Below are positions 24,981 through 32,479 of a stretch of 44,041 nucleotides of DNA, one piece after another (positions within the stretch are counted from its first letter, which is position 1; each line of letters begins with the position of its first letter). The DNA is from Clostridia bacterium (GTDB lineage Bacteria; Bacillota; Clostridia; Christensenellales; Aristaeellaceae), in assembly GCA_017433405.1 (NCBI GenBank), contig JAFRHH010000057.1, positions 1 to 44,041 on the forward strand, in the 5' to 3' direction. The notes under the pieces were generated by a model. The model did not search any database, had not been told where the DNA came from, and was given only the letters and a program-made list of their open reading frames with translations. Position numbers and translations under genes: made by a program.

Positions 24981-25391
24981 ATGATCTCAACGAAGGGCCG
25001 TTACGCGCTGCGGGTGATGATCGATCTGGCGGAGCATGAGAGCGGTCAGCCGGTTCCGCTGAAGGATGTTGCTGAAAGGCAGGAAATCTCCAAGAAATAT
25101 CTGGAGATCATCGTCCGGGAGCTCGTGGAGGGAAAGCTGATCCGGGGAACCAGCGGCAAGGGCGGCGGATACGTGCTGCTGCGCCGGCCGGAGGAGATCT
25201 CCGTCGGGGAGATCGTGGAGCTGATGGAGGGGACCCTGGCGCCGGTGGCCTGCCTGGCGGAAAAGGCGGAGCCCTGCCCGCGAAACGCATCCTGCGCAAC
25301 CTTTCCCCTCTGGCAGGAGCTGGATCAGCTGATCCGGGACTTCCTGTATCAGAAAAAGATCGCGGATCTGATGAACCGGGGAAAAGCATGA
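24981..25391 (+). CDS. Rrf2-family transcriptional regulator with three cysteines
   Basis: This 136-residue protein has the Rrf2 winged-helix domain (starts MISTKGRYALRVMIDLA; helix-turn-helix at about 25-65). Cys91, Cys99 and Cys105 lie in the region that binds a 2Fe-2S cluster in IscR and NsrR-type members, with C-x7-C-x5-C spacing instead of IscR's C-x5-C-x5-C. It may sense iron-sulfur or redox state, or use the CymR-like mode without a cluster. Its stop overlaps the azlC start by 4 bp, so it probably controls its own operon including the amino-acid exporter. Confidence 0.88.
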   Translation: MISTKGRYALRVMIDLAEHESGQPVPLKDVAERQEISKKYLEIIVRELVEGKLIRGTSGKGGGYVLLRRPEEISVGEIVELMEGTLAPVACLAEKAEPCPRNASCATFPLWQELDQLIRDFLYQKKIADLMNRGKA

Positions 25392-26089
25392 TGCGAAGGA
25401 AAACCGTGAAGGCAGCCTTTCTCCGGTCGGTTCCCGTGATGGCCGGCTATGTCGTTCTGGGCATGGGCTTCGGGATTCTGGCCCACGACGCGGGATACGG
25501 GCTCCCCTGGGCCTTTGCCATGAGCCTTCTGATCTATGCCGGGTCCATGCAGTACGTGGGGATTGGCCTTCTGACCGGCGGGGCGACGGTGCTCAGCGCC
25601 ATCCTGACTACGATCACCGTCAATGCCCGCCATCTGTTTTACAGCATCTCCATGATCGACCGCTACAGGGATGCCGGGAAATATAAGCCTTATCTGATTT
25701 TCGCCCTGACGGACGAAACCTATTCCCTTCTCTGCGACGGAAAGGTTCCGGAGGGGACGCAGCCTCATCGGTTCCGCTTTCTGGTGTCCCTGTTTAATCA
25801 CGGCTACTGGGTGCTGGGCACCGTTCTCGGCAGCCTCCTGGGCGCTGTGCTCCCCTTCTCGACGGAGGGAATCGCTTTTTCCATGACGGCGCTGTTCGTC
25901 GCCTCCTTCGTGGAGCAGTGGCGATCCTCCTCCGAGCATCTGCCGGCGCTGACGGGGCTGCTGGGAACCCTTGGCTGTCTGCTCCTTTTCGGGCCCGAGC
26001 GGTTCCTGATTCCGGCGATGCTGCTTATCACCCTGGTGCTGACGCTGCTTCGGGGCCGGCTGTCCCCGGGAGAGGGGGCGAAGAAATGA
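25388..26089 (+). CDS. azlC: AzlC-family branched-chain amino acid exporter, large subunit
   Basis: This 233-residue hydrophobic protein has the AzlC pattern: a GYVVLGMGFGILA helix near the start, then YAGSMQYVGIGLL and NARHLFYSISM. Family members form the two-component exporter AzlCD (BrnFE), which expels branched-chain amino acids. The ATG at 25388 overlaps the rrf2 stop, and the stop overlaps the azlD start in an ATGA arrangement, showing translational coupling. Confidence 0.92.
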   Translation: MMRRKTVKAAFLRSVPVMAGYVVLGMGFGILAHDAGYGLPWAFAMSLLIYAGSMQYVGIGLLTGGATVLSAILTTITVNARHLFYSISMIDRYRDAGKYKPYLIFALTDETYSLLCDGKVPEGTQPHRFRFLVSLFNHGYWVLGTVLGSLLGAVLPFSTEGIAFSMTALFVASFVEQWRSSSEHLPALTGLLGTLGCLLLFGPERFLIPAMLLITLVLTLLRGRLSPGEGAKK

Positions 26090-26409
26090 CCGCCTCCGCT
26101 CATTCCGCCCTGCTGGTGGCCGTGATGGCCGTCGTGACGATGCTGCTTCGCTTTCTGCCCTTTTTGATGTTCAAAAAGAAGACGCCCGCCTATGTTTCCT
26201 ATCTCGGCCGGGTGCTCCCGCCGGCGATTATCGGGATGCTGGTGGTCTACTGCCTGAAGGACGTCAGGGTGCTGTCGCCGCCCTTCGGCGCGCCGGAGCT
26301 GATCGCCTGCCTGCTGACAGGCCTCCTGCAGGCCTGGAGACGGAACTCCCTGCTGAGTATCCTGGCGGGGACGGCGGCCTATATGCTGCTGGTTCAGCTG
26401 GTCTTCTGA
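26086..26409 (+). CDS. azlD: AzlD-family exporter small subunit
   Basis: This 107-residue membrane protein with about three or four helices is the AzlD/BrnE partner (segments TMLLRFLPFLMF and YLGRVLPPAIIGMLVVYCL). The ATG at 26086 overlaps the azlC stop. It is the third gene of the Rrf2-controlled operon. Confidence 0.92.
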   Translation: MTASAHSALLVAVMAVVTMLLRFLPFLMFKKKTPAYVSYLGRVLPPAIIGMLVVYCLKDVRVLSPPFGAPELIACLLTGLLQAWRRNSLLSILAGTAAYMLLVQLVF

Positions 26410-26502
26410 TGAGCTTAGCCTGCGGAAGGGGGAAGCGTCACCGGTAAATGGATATGGTCACGAACAGAAAAAAGCATTTGAAATATGAAAGGAAGGGAAA
26501 CC

Positions 26503-27015
26503 ATGGAATTCAGAGAAGTCATCCAAAAACGTTACTCCTGTAAAAAGTACGGGGCCCGCCAGGTGGAGCCGGAGAAGCTGACGGCCATTCTGGAGGCCGG
26601 GCGGCTGGCTCCGACGGCCAAGAATCTGCAGGAACAGCATGTGTATGTCGTGCAGTCAGAGAAAGGCCTTGCCCAAATCGACGCGGTTACGCCCTGCCGT
26701 TACGGCGCGCCCACGGTTCTGGTGGTCGCCTTTGACAGAAACAATGTGTTCACCTATCCCGGCGGCAAGCAGGATTCAGGGGTGGAGGATGCGACGATCG
26801 TGGCCTCCCATATGATTCTGGCCGCGGCGAATGAAGGCGTGGACAGCTGCTGGATCAACTTTCTCGATCCGGAAAAACTGGCCGAAGCGCTGAATCTGCC
26901 GGAAAATGAAGAGGTCCTGATGGTCATGGATCTGGGCTATGCCGCGGAGGGCGCGGGCCCCCTGCCCAATCATGAAAGCCGCAAGCCGCTGAGCGAAACG
27001 GTATCCTGGCTGTGA
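26503..27015 (+). CDS. Nitroreductase-family protein
   Basis: This 170-residue FMN-dependent nitroreductase-like protein has an N-terminal RYSCKKY motif (phosphate-binding Arg), LAPTAKN near residue 39, and a late VMDLGYAAEG segment. The family reduces nitro compounds, quinones or flavins with NAD(P)H; the substrate is not predictable here. The ATG at 26503 follows AAAGGAAGGG; an in-frame ATG at 26485 lacks an SD. It is a single gene. Confidence 0.88.
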   Translation: MEFREVIQKRYSCKKYGARQVEPEKLTAILEAGRLAPTAKNLQEQHVYVVQSEKGLAQIDAVTPCRYGAPTVLVVAFDRNNVFTYPGGKQDSGVEDATIVASHMILAAANEGVDSCWINFLDPEKLAEALNLPENEEVLMVMDLGYAAEGAGPLPNHESRKPLSETVSWL

Positions 27016-27069
27016 TCGGATAAGGCGCCCTGGATGCATTCCGCGAGTATACAAGGAAGCGTGCCGCAG

Positions 27070-27244
27070 ATGAGTGAGGAGAGCCGCATCGGTTTTGTGG
27101 ATCTGGAAGTGAATCCGGAAACCGGAAAGATCCGGGAATACGGGGCCTTTTCCCCGGAGGGCGGAAACGGATCAGGAGGAGACTGCCGTCCTGCTGCCGG
27201 ATGTTACCCTGACTAACAGGACAGACCTGCCCGAAGACGAATAA
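27070..27244 (+). pseudogene. Degraded start of an exonuclease/RecQ-type helicase-like gene
   Basis: The frame beginning at ATG 27070 encodes IGFVDLEVNPETGKIREYGA, which resembles the DnaQ-like exonuclease start found at the N-terminus of some RecQ-family helicases, with the catalytic Asp in FVDLE. After about 30 residues the frame turns into low-complexity sequence and stops at 27216. A second frame (from about 27158) continues with a plausible acidic C-terminal tail to a stop at 27244. It looks like the two ends of a gene joined by a large deletion with frameshift. A small unrelated protein cannot be ruled out. Confidence 0.35.
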
Positions 27245-27249
27245 AATAT

Positions 27250-27290
27250 GGCGGGGATTTCGGCCTGGTTTACGGGCCGGGATCCCCGCC
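27250..27290 (-). terminator. Long hairpin overlapping the stop of the HsdR-like gene
   Basis: GGCGGGGAT...ATCCCCGCC with an inner TCGGCC/GGGCCG pair; the TAA of the minus-strand gene is in the loop. On the minus strand it is followed by ATATTTTATT, so it may end transcription of the HsdR-like gene. Confidence 0.55.
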
Positions 27291-28637
27291 GCTGATTTTG
27301 AGAACCGGGCTTGGAACGAAGCGGCTGAAGAGCTGATCCTCGTGGGCGTTCCCGGCCTGGAGGATGACGATCGCCTCCGGGTCCGCCTGCCGGAGCCTTC
27401 GGATAAAGCCTGTTCTTCGCTCCGGGAGGGAGGCTGCTCCGGGCAGGATCACGATATTTAGCCCGGCGCTCCTCCGGCCGGAAGGGGCCCGCAGCCGGTC
27501 GAGCACCTCCTGGGGGGACTCGCAGGGGATCAGGCGGGAAGAGGCCGCCGGCGGAATCGGCTCCGCTGCCGCCGCCCCGGCGGAAACCCGGTACAGCCGG
27601 GCCTCCGGATAAAGATCCATCAGGAGCGAGTCCATCGACGCGTTCATCGCCGCCTCGCCGGCGGCGCCGCAGGCGGGAAGCGTCCAGTTCCGCCATCCCC
27701 GGTTCGCCTTCCGGATCAGGGATTTTAAAGCGGCGAGCTGCCGGGCGGTCAGCATTCTGCGGGTGATCATCCGGCCGCCCTCCGGGTCGGTTTCCTCGAG
27801 ATATTGAATCCCGTACCGCAGAAGGAACAGGAGCCGCTCCGGAAGGAACAGGGCCGTCAGCATCCGGTGGGTCGGCTTGCCCGGGGACAGGCTCCGCTGA
27901 AAGTCCCGGGTCCGGGTTGAAGCACCGAGGCCGTAATCCGCCAGAATCCGGCTTTCCTCCTCCGGGCTTCGGGGAAGCAGGCGGATCCGGCGTCCGGAGG
28001 GCCTTCCGCCCGCGGCGTAAATGGGAAATTCATTCGCCATGACCGTGGCGAAGTATTCTCCCTCCAGGGGCATCAGCCGATCCGGATCCTCGGGATGATC
28101 GTCGGAAAAGGCCCAGATCTGGGGACACTGGAGGTATCTTCGCCCCTCCCGGCTTTGGGAGCGGGTCAGCATCCGGTCATACTCCGCCTGCAGGCTGCGG
28201 GTCCGTTCCCGATGCTTGAGCTCGATCATCGCCAGCGGAAGACCGTTGATAAACAGCGTAATATCGGGACGAAAGCTGCCGGCGCCCCGGCCGCAGGCCA
28301 GCTCCGCCGCGCTGTGGAAGGCGTTACGCGCCGGATGCGAAAAGTCGATCAGGCGAAGCCCCTGCCATCCGTTCCGTAGGGTTTCATAAAAGCGCCGGCC
28401 GAGATCCTCGGCCTCCAGCCGGTGAAGGAGCTCCTCTGTCAGCCGCGCCGCCGTCTCCCGGGAGACCGGAACGCCGTTGATCCGCTCGAGGGAAGCCCGA
28501 AGCGTCTCCGGCATAAAATTGGTTTGCTTCTCCCGCTGCCCAAGCGCTTCCCGGGAAAGATAGGAAAAGCCCAGCCGGGAAAGGTGGATGAGCGCCGGAA
28601 TCGTCATTCGAAGCGTTTCCGGCCCAGGGACAGCCAT
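27270..28637 (-). CDS. Orphan HsdR-like nuclease-domain protein without helicase motor
   Basis: This 455-residue protein resembles the N-terminal part of type I restriction subunit HsdR. The PD-(D/E)xK nuclease core is intact: RPDITLFINGLPLAMIELK with Pro124-Asp125 and Glu139-x-Lys141. The segment before the HsdR motor is also recognisable (FLPERLLFLLRYGIQYLEE at about 264-282). Where HsdR has its Walker A (a WHTQGSGKS-type motif), this protein reads WTLPACGAAG, and it ends soon after a decayed DxxxLDxQ-like segment (HEDQLFSRF). Full HsdR has about 1000 residues. No hsdM or hsdS is nearby. The frame is open without internal stops. The ATG at 28637 follows AAAGGAGG. It may be a decayed or a repurposed defence nuclease. 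Confidence 0.65.
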   Translation of the reverse strand: MAVPGPETLRMTIPALIHLSRLGFSYLSREALGQREKQTNFMPETLRASLERINGVPVSRETAARLTEELLHRLEAEDLGRRFYETLRNGWQGLRLIDFSHPARNAFHSAAELACGRGAGSFRPDITLFINGLPLAMIELKHRERTRSLQAEYDRMLTRSQSREGRRYLQCPQIWAFSDDHPEDPDRLMPLEGEYFATVMANEFPIYAAGGRPSGRRIRLLPRSPEEESRILADYGLGASTRTRDFQRSLSPGKPTHRMLTALFLPERLLFLLRYGIQYLEETDPEGGRMITRRMLTARQLAALKSLIRKANRGWRNWTLPACGAAGEAAMNASMDSLLMDLYPEARLYRVSAGAAAAEPIPPAASSRLIPCESPQEVLDRLRAPSGRRSAGLNIVILPGAASLPERRTGFIRRLRQADPEAIVILQAGNAHEDQLFSRFVPSPVLKISGGDPGP

Positions 28638-28666
28638 CCGGCGCACCTCCTTTTGAGCTTGGTCTC

Positions 28667-28692
28667 AGACAGGGGGACGGTTCTTTTGTCTG
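28667..28692. repeat. REP-like element (GGGGACGGTTCTT type)
   Basis: AGACA-GGGGGACGGTTCTTT-TGTCT lies between two minus-strand genes. The GGGGGACGGTTCTT core is shared with the long palindrome at 41045-41099. Confidence 0.7.
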
Positions 28693-28707
28693 CGGCTTAA
28701 ATCCGGC

Positions 28708-30072
28708 TCAGTCCCGGGCGACCAGGGAGCGCCGGGCCATCCAGTCCCCCTTCCGGTAATAGATCACCAGGGCGATGCTCGTGATCGTCCAGGAAACCGT
28801 ATAGCACAGGCACAGGGAAAACAGGGTACGGAAGTGGGCAAACACGGTGGCGACCCAGATGATCCGGAACAGGCAGATGCCGATGCCGATGATGATCACC
28901 GGCCGTACGGCGTCCCCGACTCCGCGCAGCACCGCGGAGAGAACCTCCACGAGCACCCACGTGAAGTAGAACGGCACGAAATAGGACATGATCTGGTAGG
29001 TGGTCTGGACGACGGCCTCGTCCGGCGTCAGCAGCCGGAGCATCGGGATCGCCGTCAGCATCAGCAGCGCGCTGACCCCGATGGTGACGGAAAAGGCGAG
29101 AATCAGGCCCTGGCGAACGCACTGCTTTACCCGGTCGGTCCGGCCCGCCCCGTGATTCTGGGCGATAAAGCTGGTGATGGCGGAACCGATCGCGTTGCTG
29201 ATGGCCCAGAAAAATCCGTCGGTTTTGCCGCTCATGGCCCAGGAGGCGACCACGACGGTCCCCAGGGAGTTGACCGCGACCTGGATAATGACATTGGAAA
29301 TGCTGTACATCAGGCTTTGCAGTCCGGAGGGAATGCCGAGCCGGAGCATGTTTTTCAGATAGATGCCGTGGATTCCCAGCTGACGGAAGGAGAGGCGGTA
29401 GGGCCGCCCGTCCCGGGCCAGCAGGCCTGTCAGCAGCCCGGCGTTGACCAGCTGGGCAGCGACGGTGGCGACGGCGACGCCGGCGATGCCCCATCCGAAA
29501 ACGACGACGAAGAGGATGTCCAGCAGGATGTTGGTCACGCATCCCGCGACCATGAACAGAAAGGGATGAAAGGAATCCCCCAGGGCCCGGAGCAGGCTGG
29601 ATTCCATGTTCAGAAGCATGATCAGGGGGACGCCGAGAAAATAGATTCGAAGATACAGGGCGGCGCCCTCCATCGTCTCCGCCGGCGTGTTGAGCAGCCG
29701 GAGCAGCCAGGGGGAGGCGAGGAGCCCGAAGACCATCAGGGCGGTGCCGAAGAGGGTCATGGTGGTGACAGCGGTGCCGATGGCCCGGTCCAGATCCTCC
29801 CTTCGCCCGGCGCCGAAGATCTGGCCGATCACGACGGAGGCGCCGACGGTGATGGCGACGAAAAAGCCGACCAGGACGTTAATGATCTGGGCGGAGCTGC
29901 CGCCGACGGCCGCCAGGGCTTCCGTGCCGACAAAGCGGCCGACGATCAGGCCGTCTACCGCGTTATACAGCTGCTGGAGAATGGTTCCGGCCGCGATGGG
30001 AAGAAAGAAGACCAGCAGCTTCTTCCAGACGGTTCCGGTGGTTAAATCGTTTCTGTTGCCTGCTTTACTCAT
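28708..30072 (-). CDS. MATE-family multidrug efflux transporter
   Basis: This 454-residue protein has twelve predicted membrane segments in two similar halves. The N-terminus contains the typical MATE segments (LLVFFLPIAAGTILQQLYNAVDG is the first helix region; VGRFVGTEALAAVG follows). MATE proteins export cationic drugs or metabolites using Na+ or H+. The ATG at 30072 overlaps the end of the upstream kinase-like gene by 8 bp, so the two are translationally coupled. No product can be assigned from sequence. Confidence 0.92.
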   Translation of the reverse strand: MSKAGNRNDLTTGTVWKKLLVFFLPIAAGTILQQLYNAVDGLIVGRFVGTEALAAVGGSSAQIINVLVGFFVAITVGASVVIGQIFGAGRREDLDRAIGTAVTTMTLFGTALMVFGLLASPWLLRLLNTPAETMEGAALYLRIYFLGVPLIMLLNMESSLLRALGDSFHPFLFMVAGCVTNILLDILFVVVFGWGIAGVAVATVAAQLVNAGLLTGLLARDGRPYRLSFRQLGIHGIYLKNMLRLGIPSGLQSLMYSISNVIIQVAVNSLGTVVVASWAMSGKTDGFFWAISNAIGSAITSFIAQNHGAGRTDRVKQCVRQGLILAFSVTIGVSALLMLTAIPMLRLLTPDEAVVQTTYQIMSYFVPFYFTWVLVEVLSAVLRGVGDAVRPVIIIGIGICLFRIIWVATVFAHFRTLFSLCLCYTVSWTITSIALVIYYRKGDWMARRSLVARD

Positions 30073-30697
30073 GCTGTTCAAACCAACGTGCGGAAAACTC
30101 CGCAACGGCCTCCGCCAGTTTTTTGATGTCCCAGGACGCGGCGTTCAGGATCAGATCGAAGGAGGATCCGTCCCCGGAGTCCTTCCCCGTCAGGATCTCC
30201 CGGGTCTGCCTGCGGCTGCGGTCGATCCGCCGGATGTTCCGCAGGATCTCCTTCTCCGGCAGCCGCTCCTCCGGGGGCTTTTTGTTCTCATACCGGAGAC
30301 ACCGGTCCAGCCGGGCCTGCAGATCCGCGCATACGCTGATCCGGAAGGGATTCGATGCGTGCAACACCACGTCCGCGTCCCGCCCGACGATGACGCAGTT
30401 GTTGCCAGATTCAGCGATCTCCATCAGGATTTCCCGCTGCCGCGCCAGCAGCTGCGCCCCCGCGCTGCCCGTGCCGTGGATGGCCTGATGAAAGCTGTGC
30501 CGGTAGGTCAGCTGGTAATGAACCCATCCGTGGGTATTGAGGGCTTCCCGGACATAGTCCGGATGCAGCCCCTGCTCCTCGGCGAGGGCCTGGATGATTT
30601 CCCGGTCATAATAATCCCAGCCCAGCAGATCCGACAGCCGCTTGCCCAGCTCCCGGCCGCCGCTTCCGAACTGCCTGCTGACGGTAATAATCCGCAT
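30065..30697 (-). CDS. Cytidylate kinase-like family protein
   Basis: This 210-residue protein of the cytidylate kinase-like group (PF13189) has a P-loop-type start (ITVSRQFGSGGRELGKRLSD), WDYYDREII, and CVIVGRDADVVL. Family members are P-loop nucleotide-kinase relatives of unclear substrate, distinct from true Cmk. It forms an operon with the MATE transporter, which is a common pairing with small transport genes and does not define function. The ATG at 30697 follows GAAGGAGG and the hairpin-SD leader. Confidence 0.85.
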   Translation of the reverse strand: MRIITVSRQFGSGGRELGKRLSDLLGWDYYDREIIQALAEEQGLHPDYVREALNTHGWVHYQLTYRHSFHQAIHGTGSAGAQLLARQREILMEIAESGNNCVIVGRDADVVLHASNPFRISVCADLQARLDRCLRYENKKPPEERLPEKEILRNIRRIDRSRRQTREILTGKDSGDGSSFDLILNAASWDIKKLAEAVAEFSARWFEQHE

Positions 30698-30703
30698 GCC
30701 CGA

Positions 30704-30740
30704 TCCTCCTTCGTGAACAGCCGTTCACGTCTGCCTTCAT
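30704..30740 (-). promoter_or_regulatory. Hairpin-SD leader, minus-strand copy
   Basis: On the minus strand the sequence reads GAAGGCAGAC, GTGAAC-GGCT-GTTCAC (30728-30713, perfect stem), GAAGGAGG. It is the same module as at 5151, in the opposite orientation, and the only minus-strand copy in the window. The promoter -10 is only about 10 bp upstream, so the hairpin would be at the extreme 5' end of the mRNA. Confidence 0.75.
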
Positions 30741-30766
30741 TATAGGTGCTTTGATATAAAATACAA
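30739..30766 (-). promoter_or_regulatory. Promoter of the kinase-like/MATE operon
   Basis: On the minus strand TTGTAT (30766-30761), a 16-bp spacer, TATAAT (30744-30739). Confidence 0.7.
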
Positions 30767-30812
30767 CCGTCTTTAATGGGCATACCGCAAAAAAAGATGG
30801 CCGCGCAAAGGA

Positions 30813-30841
30813 TTGACTTTGCGGGAGAAATGACATAAGAT
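30813..30841 (+). promoter_or_regulatory. Rightward promoter without a directly downstream gene
   Basis: TTGACT (30813-30818), a 17-bp spacer, TAAGAT (30836-30841). Downstream are a perfect hairpin and the 56-bp repeat, then a gene on the opposite strand. It might drive a small RNA. Confidence 0.45.
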
Positions 30842-30847
30842 TTCCTG

Positions 30848-30930
30848 TATAAGGACTGTTCCCTGAAAGGGAACGGATATGCCGCGGACAGGACGATGGT
30901 TTGGCAATCAATTCCGTTCGCGAGTATAAT
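30848..30930 (+). ncRNA. Possible small RNA containing two hairpins
   Basis: It starts about 7 bp after the TAAGAT box. GTTCCC-TGAAA-GGGAAC (30858-30874) is followed by the 56-bp repeat with its GCGGAC/GTTCGC stem. No T-run terminator is seen, so the 3' end is undefined and the call is tentative. Confidence 0.25.
30872..30927 (+). repeat. 56-bp repeat, copy 2
   Basis: It matches 22031-22086 with three differences. One change (GCGGAC for GCGAAC) keeps pairing with GTTCGC through a G-U. The repeat covers the stop codon and the last six codons of the minus-strand Dabb gene. Confidence 0.85.
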
Positions 30931-31219
30931 CAGGGATGATATAGTCGCAGGCGACGGAGGCGCTCCGCACCTCGTGCATCCGTTTTTTGACCGGCAGGTG
31001 GACCGGATGAGTCTGGTAGGCCTCGAAGGCTTCGCGGGTTTCGAACTCCGTGATCAGCGCGAGATCATAGGAGCGCTCGCTGCCGAGAAAATCGGCGCCG
31101 GCTTCCAGACTGGCCATGCCCTCGATCTTTCCCTTCATGCCGTAGAAATTCCGAACCAGCTGAGGAATTTCCCCCTTGAATTCATCCCTGATTTTAAACA
31201 GAACAATGTGACGGATCAT
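30908..31219 (-). CDS. Dabb (stress-responsive A/B barrel) domain protein
   Basis: This 103-residue protein is a typical small Dabb-domain protein: MIRHIVLFKIRDEF at the start, HPVHLPVKKR near residue 71-80, and a late ACDYI strand. Such proteins form dimeric ferredoxin-like barrels; some are cyclases or stress proteins, and most have no known function. The natural end would be near residue 94. The last six residues (98-103) are encoded by the 56-bp repeat and appear to be added. The ATG at 31219 follows AAAGGAG at 11 nt. Confidence 0.85.
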   Translation of the reverse strand: MIRHIVLFKIRDEFKGEIPQLVRNFYGMKGKIEGMASLEAGADFLGSERSYDLALITEFETREAFEAYQTHPVHLPVKKRMHEVRSASVACDYIIPDYTRERN

Positions 31220-31301
31220 CAGAACGACGGCTCCTTTCATGAGGGTGTGGACTCATTATAACGGAGCGGTCTTGCAAAAACAAGAAAGGGAGTGTCGGAT
31301 T

Positions 31302-31919
31302 ATGGATAAAAAGGCGATGTTTGCCATCTCGTACGGGCTCTTTGTCGTGACGGCCGCCGAGCAGGGGAAGCATAACGGGTGCATTACCAATACGGTGATG
31401 CAGGTGACCGCGGATCCGAACCGGATTTCCGTCGCGGTGAACAAGAGCAACCATACCTGCGGCATGATTGAGCGGACGGGGCGGTTTACGGCCAATATTA
31501 TCAGCCAGGCGGCGACCTTTGAGCTGTTTAAACGCTTCGGTTTTCAGAGCGGCCGGGATGTGAATAAGTTCGAGGGATTCTCCGGTGCCTGGGCCGGGGA
31601 ATGCGGGATGATCGTCTTCGAGGGGACGAACGCCTGGATCGCGGCGGAGGTTGAGCGGACGGTGGATCTGGGAACGCATCTGCTGTTTATCGGGAAGGTC
31701 CTGGACATGGAAACGCTGAATGATACGCCCTCCGCGACCTATGCCTACTACCAGGAGCACATCAAGCCGAAGCCCCGGGCGGCTGAAGGCGGCGGGGAAG
31801 GGAAAACGGTCTGGCGCTGCCGGATCTGCGGCTATGAATATACCGGGGAGGAAATCCCGGAGGACTTTATCTGTCCGATCTGCAAGCACCCGGCCTCCGA
31901 TTTCGAGAAGGTTCCATAA
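31302..31919 (+). CDS. Flavin reductase-rubredoxin fusion (high-molecular-weight rubredoxin type)
   Basis: The protein has 205 residues. Residues 1 to about 155 are a FMN-binding flavin reductase domain (VVTAAEQGKHNGCITN, NRISVAVNKSNHTCG). Residues about 170-205 are rubredoxin with Cys173, Cys176, Cys191 and Cys194 (CRICGYEY and CPIC). This matches Hrb of acetogens, which passes electrons from NAD(P)H to FprA-type flavodiiron proteins for O2 or NO reduction. No flavodiiron gene is in the window. The ATG at 31302 follows AAAGGGAG. Confidence 0.92.
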   Translation: MDKKAMFAISYGLFVVTAAEQGKHNGCITNTVMQVTADPNRISVAVNKSNHTCGMIERTGRFTANIISQAATFELFKRFGFQSGRDVNKFEGFSGAWAGECGMIVFEGTNAWIAAEVERTVDLGTHLLFIGKVLDMETLNDTPSATYAYYQEHIKPKPRAAEGGGEGKTVWRCRICGYEYTGEEIPEDFICPICKHPASDFEKVP

Positions 31920-31994
31920 GCGTGCGCCGAAAAAGGATCCCCGGGAGCGAACCCGGACAAAGGAAATTCAGCCGGCCGGCGATGAAGGGGACTT

Positions 31995-32012
31995 CCTTTT
32001 TCCGGAAAAAGG
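31995..32012. other. Perfect palindrome downstream of the rubredoxin fusion gene
   Basis: CCTTTTT-CCGG-AAAAAGG. The 230-bp gap before HU also holds a CCGGG/CCCGG hairpin (about 31941-31956). One of these may end the upstream transcript; neither has a clear T-run. Confidence 0.4.
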
Positions 32013-32065
32013 GATGAATTTGACACAAAGTGGCTTAAAATGCCGGAAAACAAGGCGCGGAGGGC

Positions 32066-32094
32066 TTGAAGCAAGGGCTTTCTTGTGGTAGGAT
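32066..32094 (+). promoter_or_regulatory. HU promoter
   Basis: TTGAAG (32066-32071), a 17-bp spacer, TAGGAT (32089-32094). A perfect inverted repeat CTGTAC-GTG-GTACAG at 32116-32130 lies in the leader and could be an operator or hairpin. Confidence 0.65.
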
Positions 32095-32151
32095 GATGCC
32101 ATAGGAAACGAAAAACTGTACGTGGTACAGGAAAGAAAGGAAAATGGAAAC

Positions 32152-32433
32152 ATGAATAAGGGAGAACTGATCGAAGTCGTATCCTCCAAGGCTGAAATTA
32201 CCAAGGCGGAAGCCGGCCGCGTTGTCAGCGCTGTGCTGGATGGAATCGTGGACGGCCTGAAGGCGGATGGAAAGGTCGTCCTGCCCGGGTTTGGCTCCTT
32301 CGAGGTTCGCAGCCGGACAGCGAGAGTCGGCCGGAATCCCCGGACCGGTGAAAATATCAAGATCAAGGCTACAAAGGTGCCCGCTTTCAAGGCCGGCAAG
32401 GGCATGAAGGAAGCCGTCGCGAAGAAAAAGTAA
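32152..32433 (+). CDS. hup: HU-family DNA-binding protein
   Basis: This 93-residue protein is the usual HU length. The beta-arm region shows the family pattern (VVLPGFGSFEVRSR, RVGRNPRTGENIKI, then AFKAGKGMK). HU dimers bend and compact DNA. The ATG at 32152 follows AAAGAAAGG at about 11 nt. Downstream, separated by 46 bp with a hairpin-SD leader, is a Lys/Ala-rich protein likely in the same operon. Confidence 0.95.
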   Translation: MNKGELIEVVSSKAEITKAEAGRVVSAVLDGIVDGLKADGKVVLPGFGSFEVRSRTARVGRNPRTGENIKIKATKVPAFKAGKGMKEAVAKKK

Positions 32434-32435
32434 GA

Positions 32436-32476
32436 TGACAGAATGGCGGACGTGAACCGCCGTTTACAGAGGAGAT
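32436..32476 (+). promoter_or_regulatory. Hairpin-SD leader before the DUF6465-like gene
   Basis: GACAGAATGGCGGAC, then GTGAAC-CGCC-GTTTAC (32452-32467; one G-U pair), then AGAGGAG. It lies between hup and the next gene, so the module also works inside an operon. Confidence 0.75.
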
Positions 32477-32479
32477 ACA

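Noticed and set aside
27036-27051. A third, partial copy of the 56-bp repeat (ATTCC...CGAGTAT)
   Set aside because: Only about 13 bases match, with a 4-bp gap; this can arise by chance.
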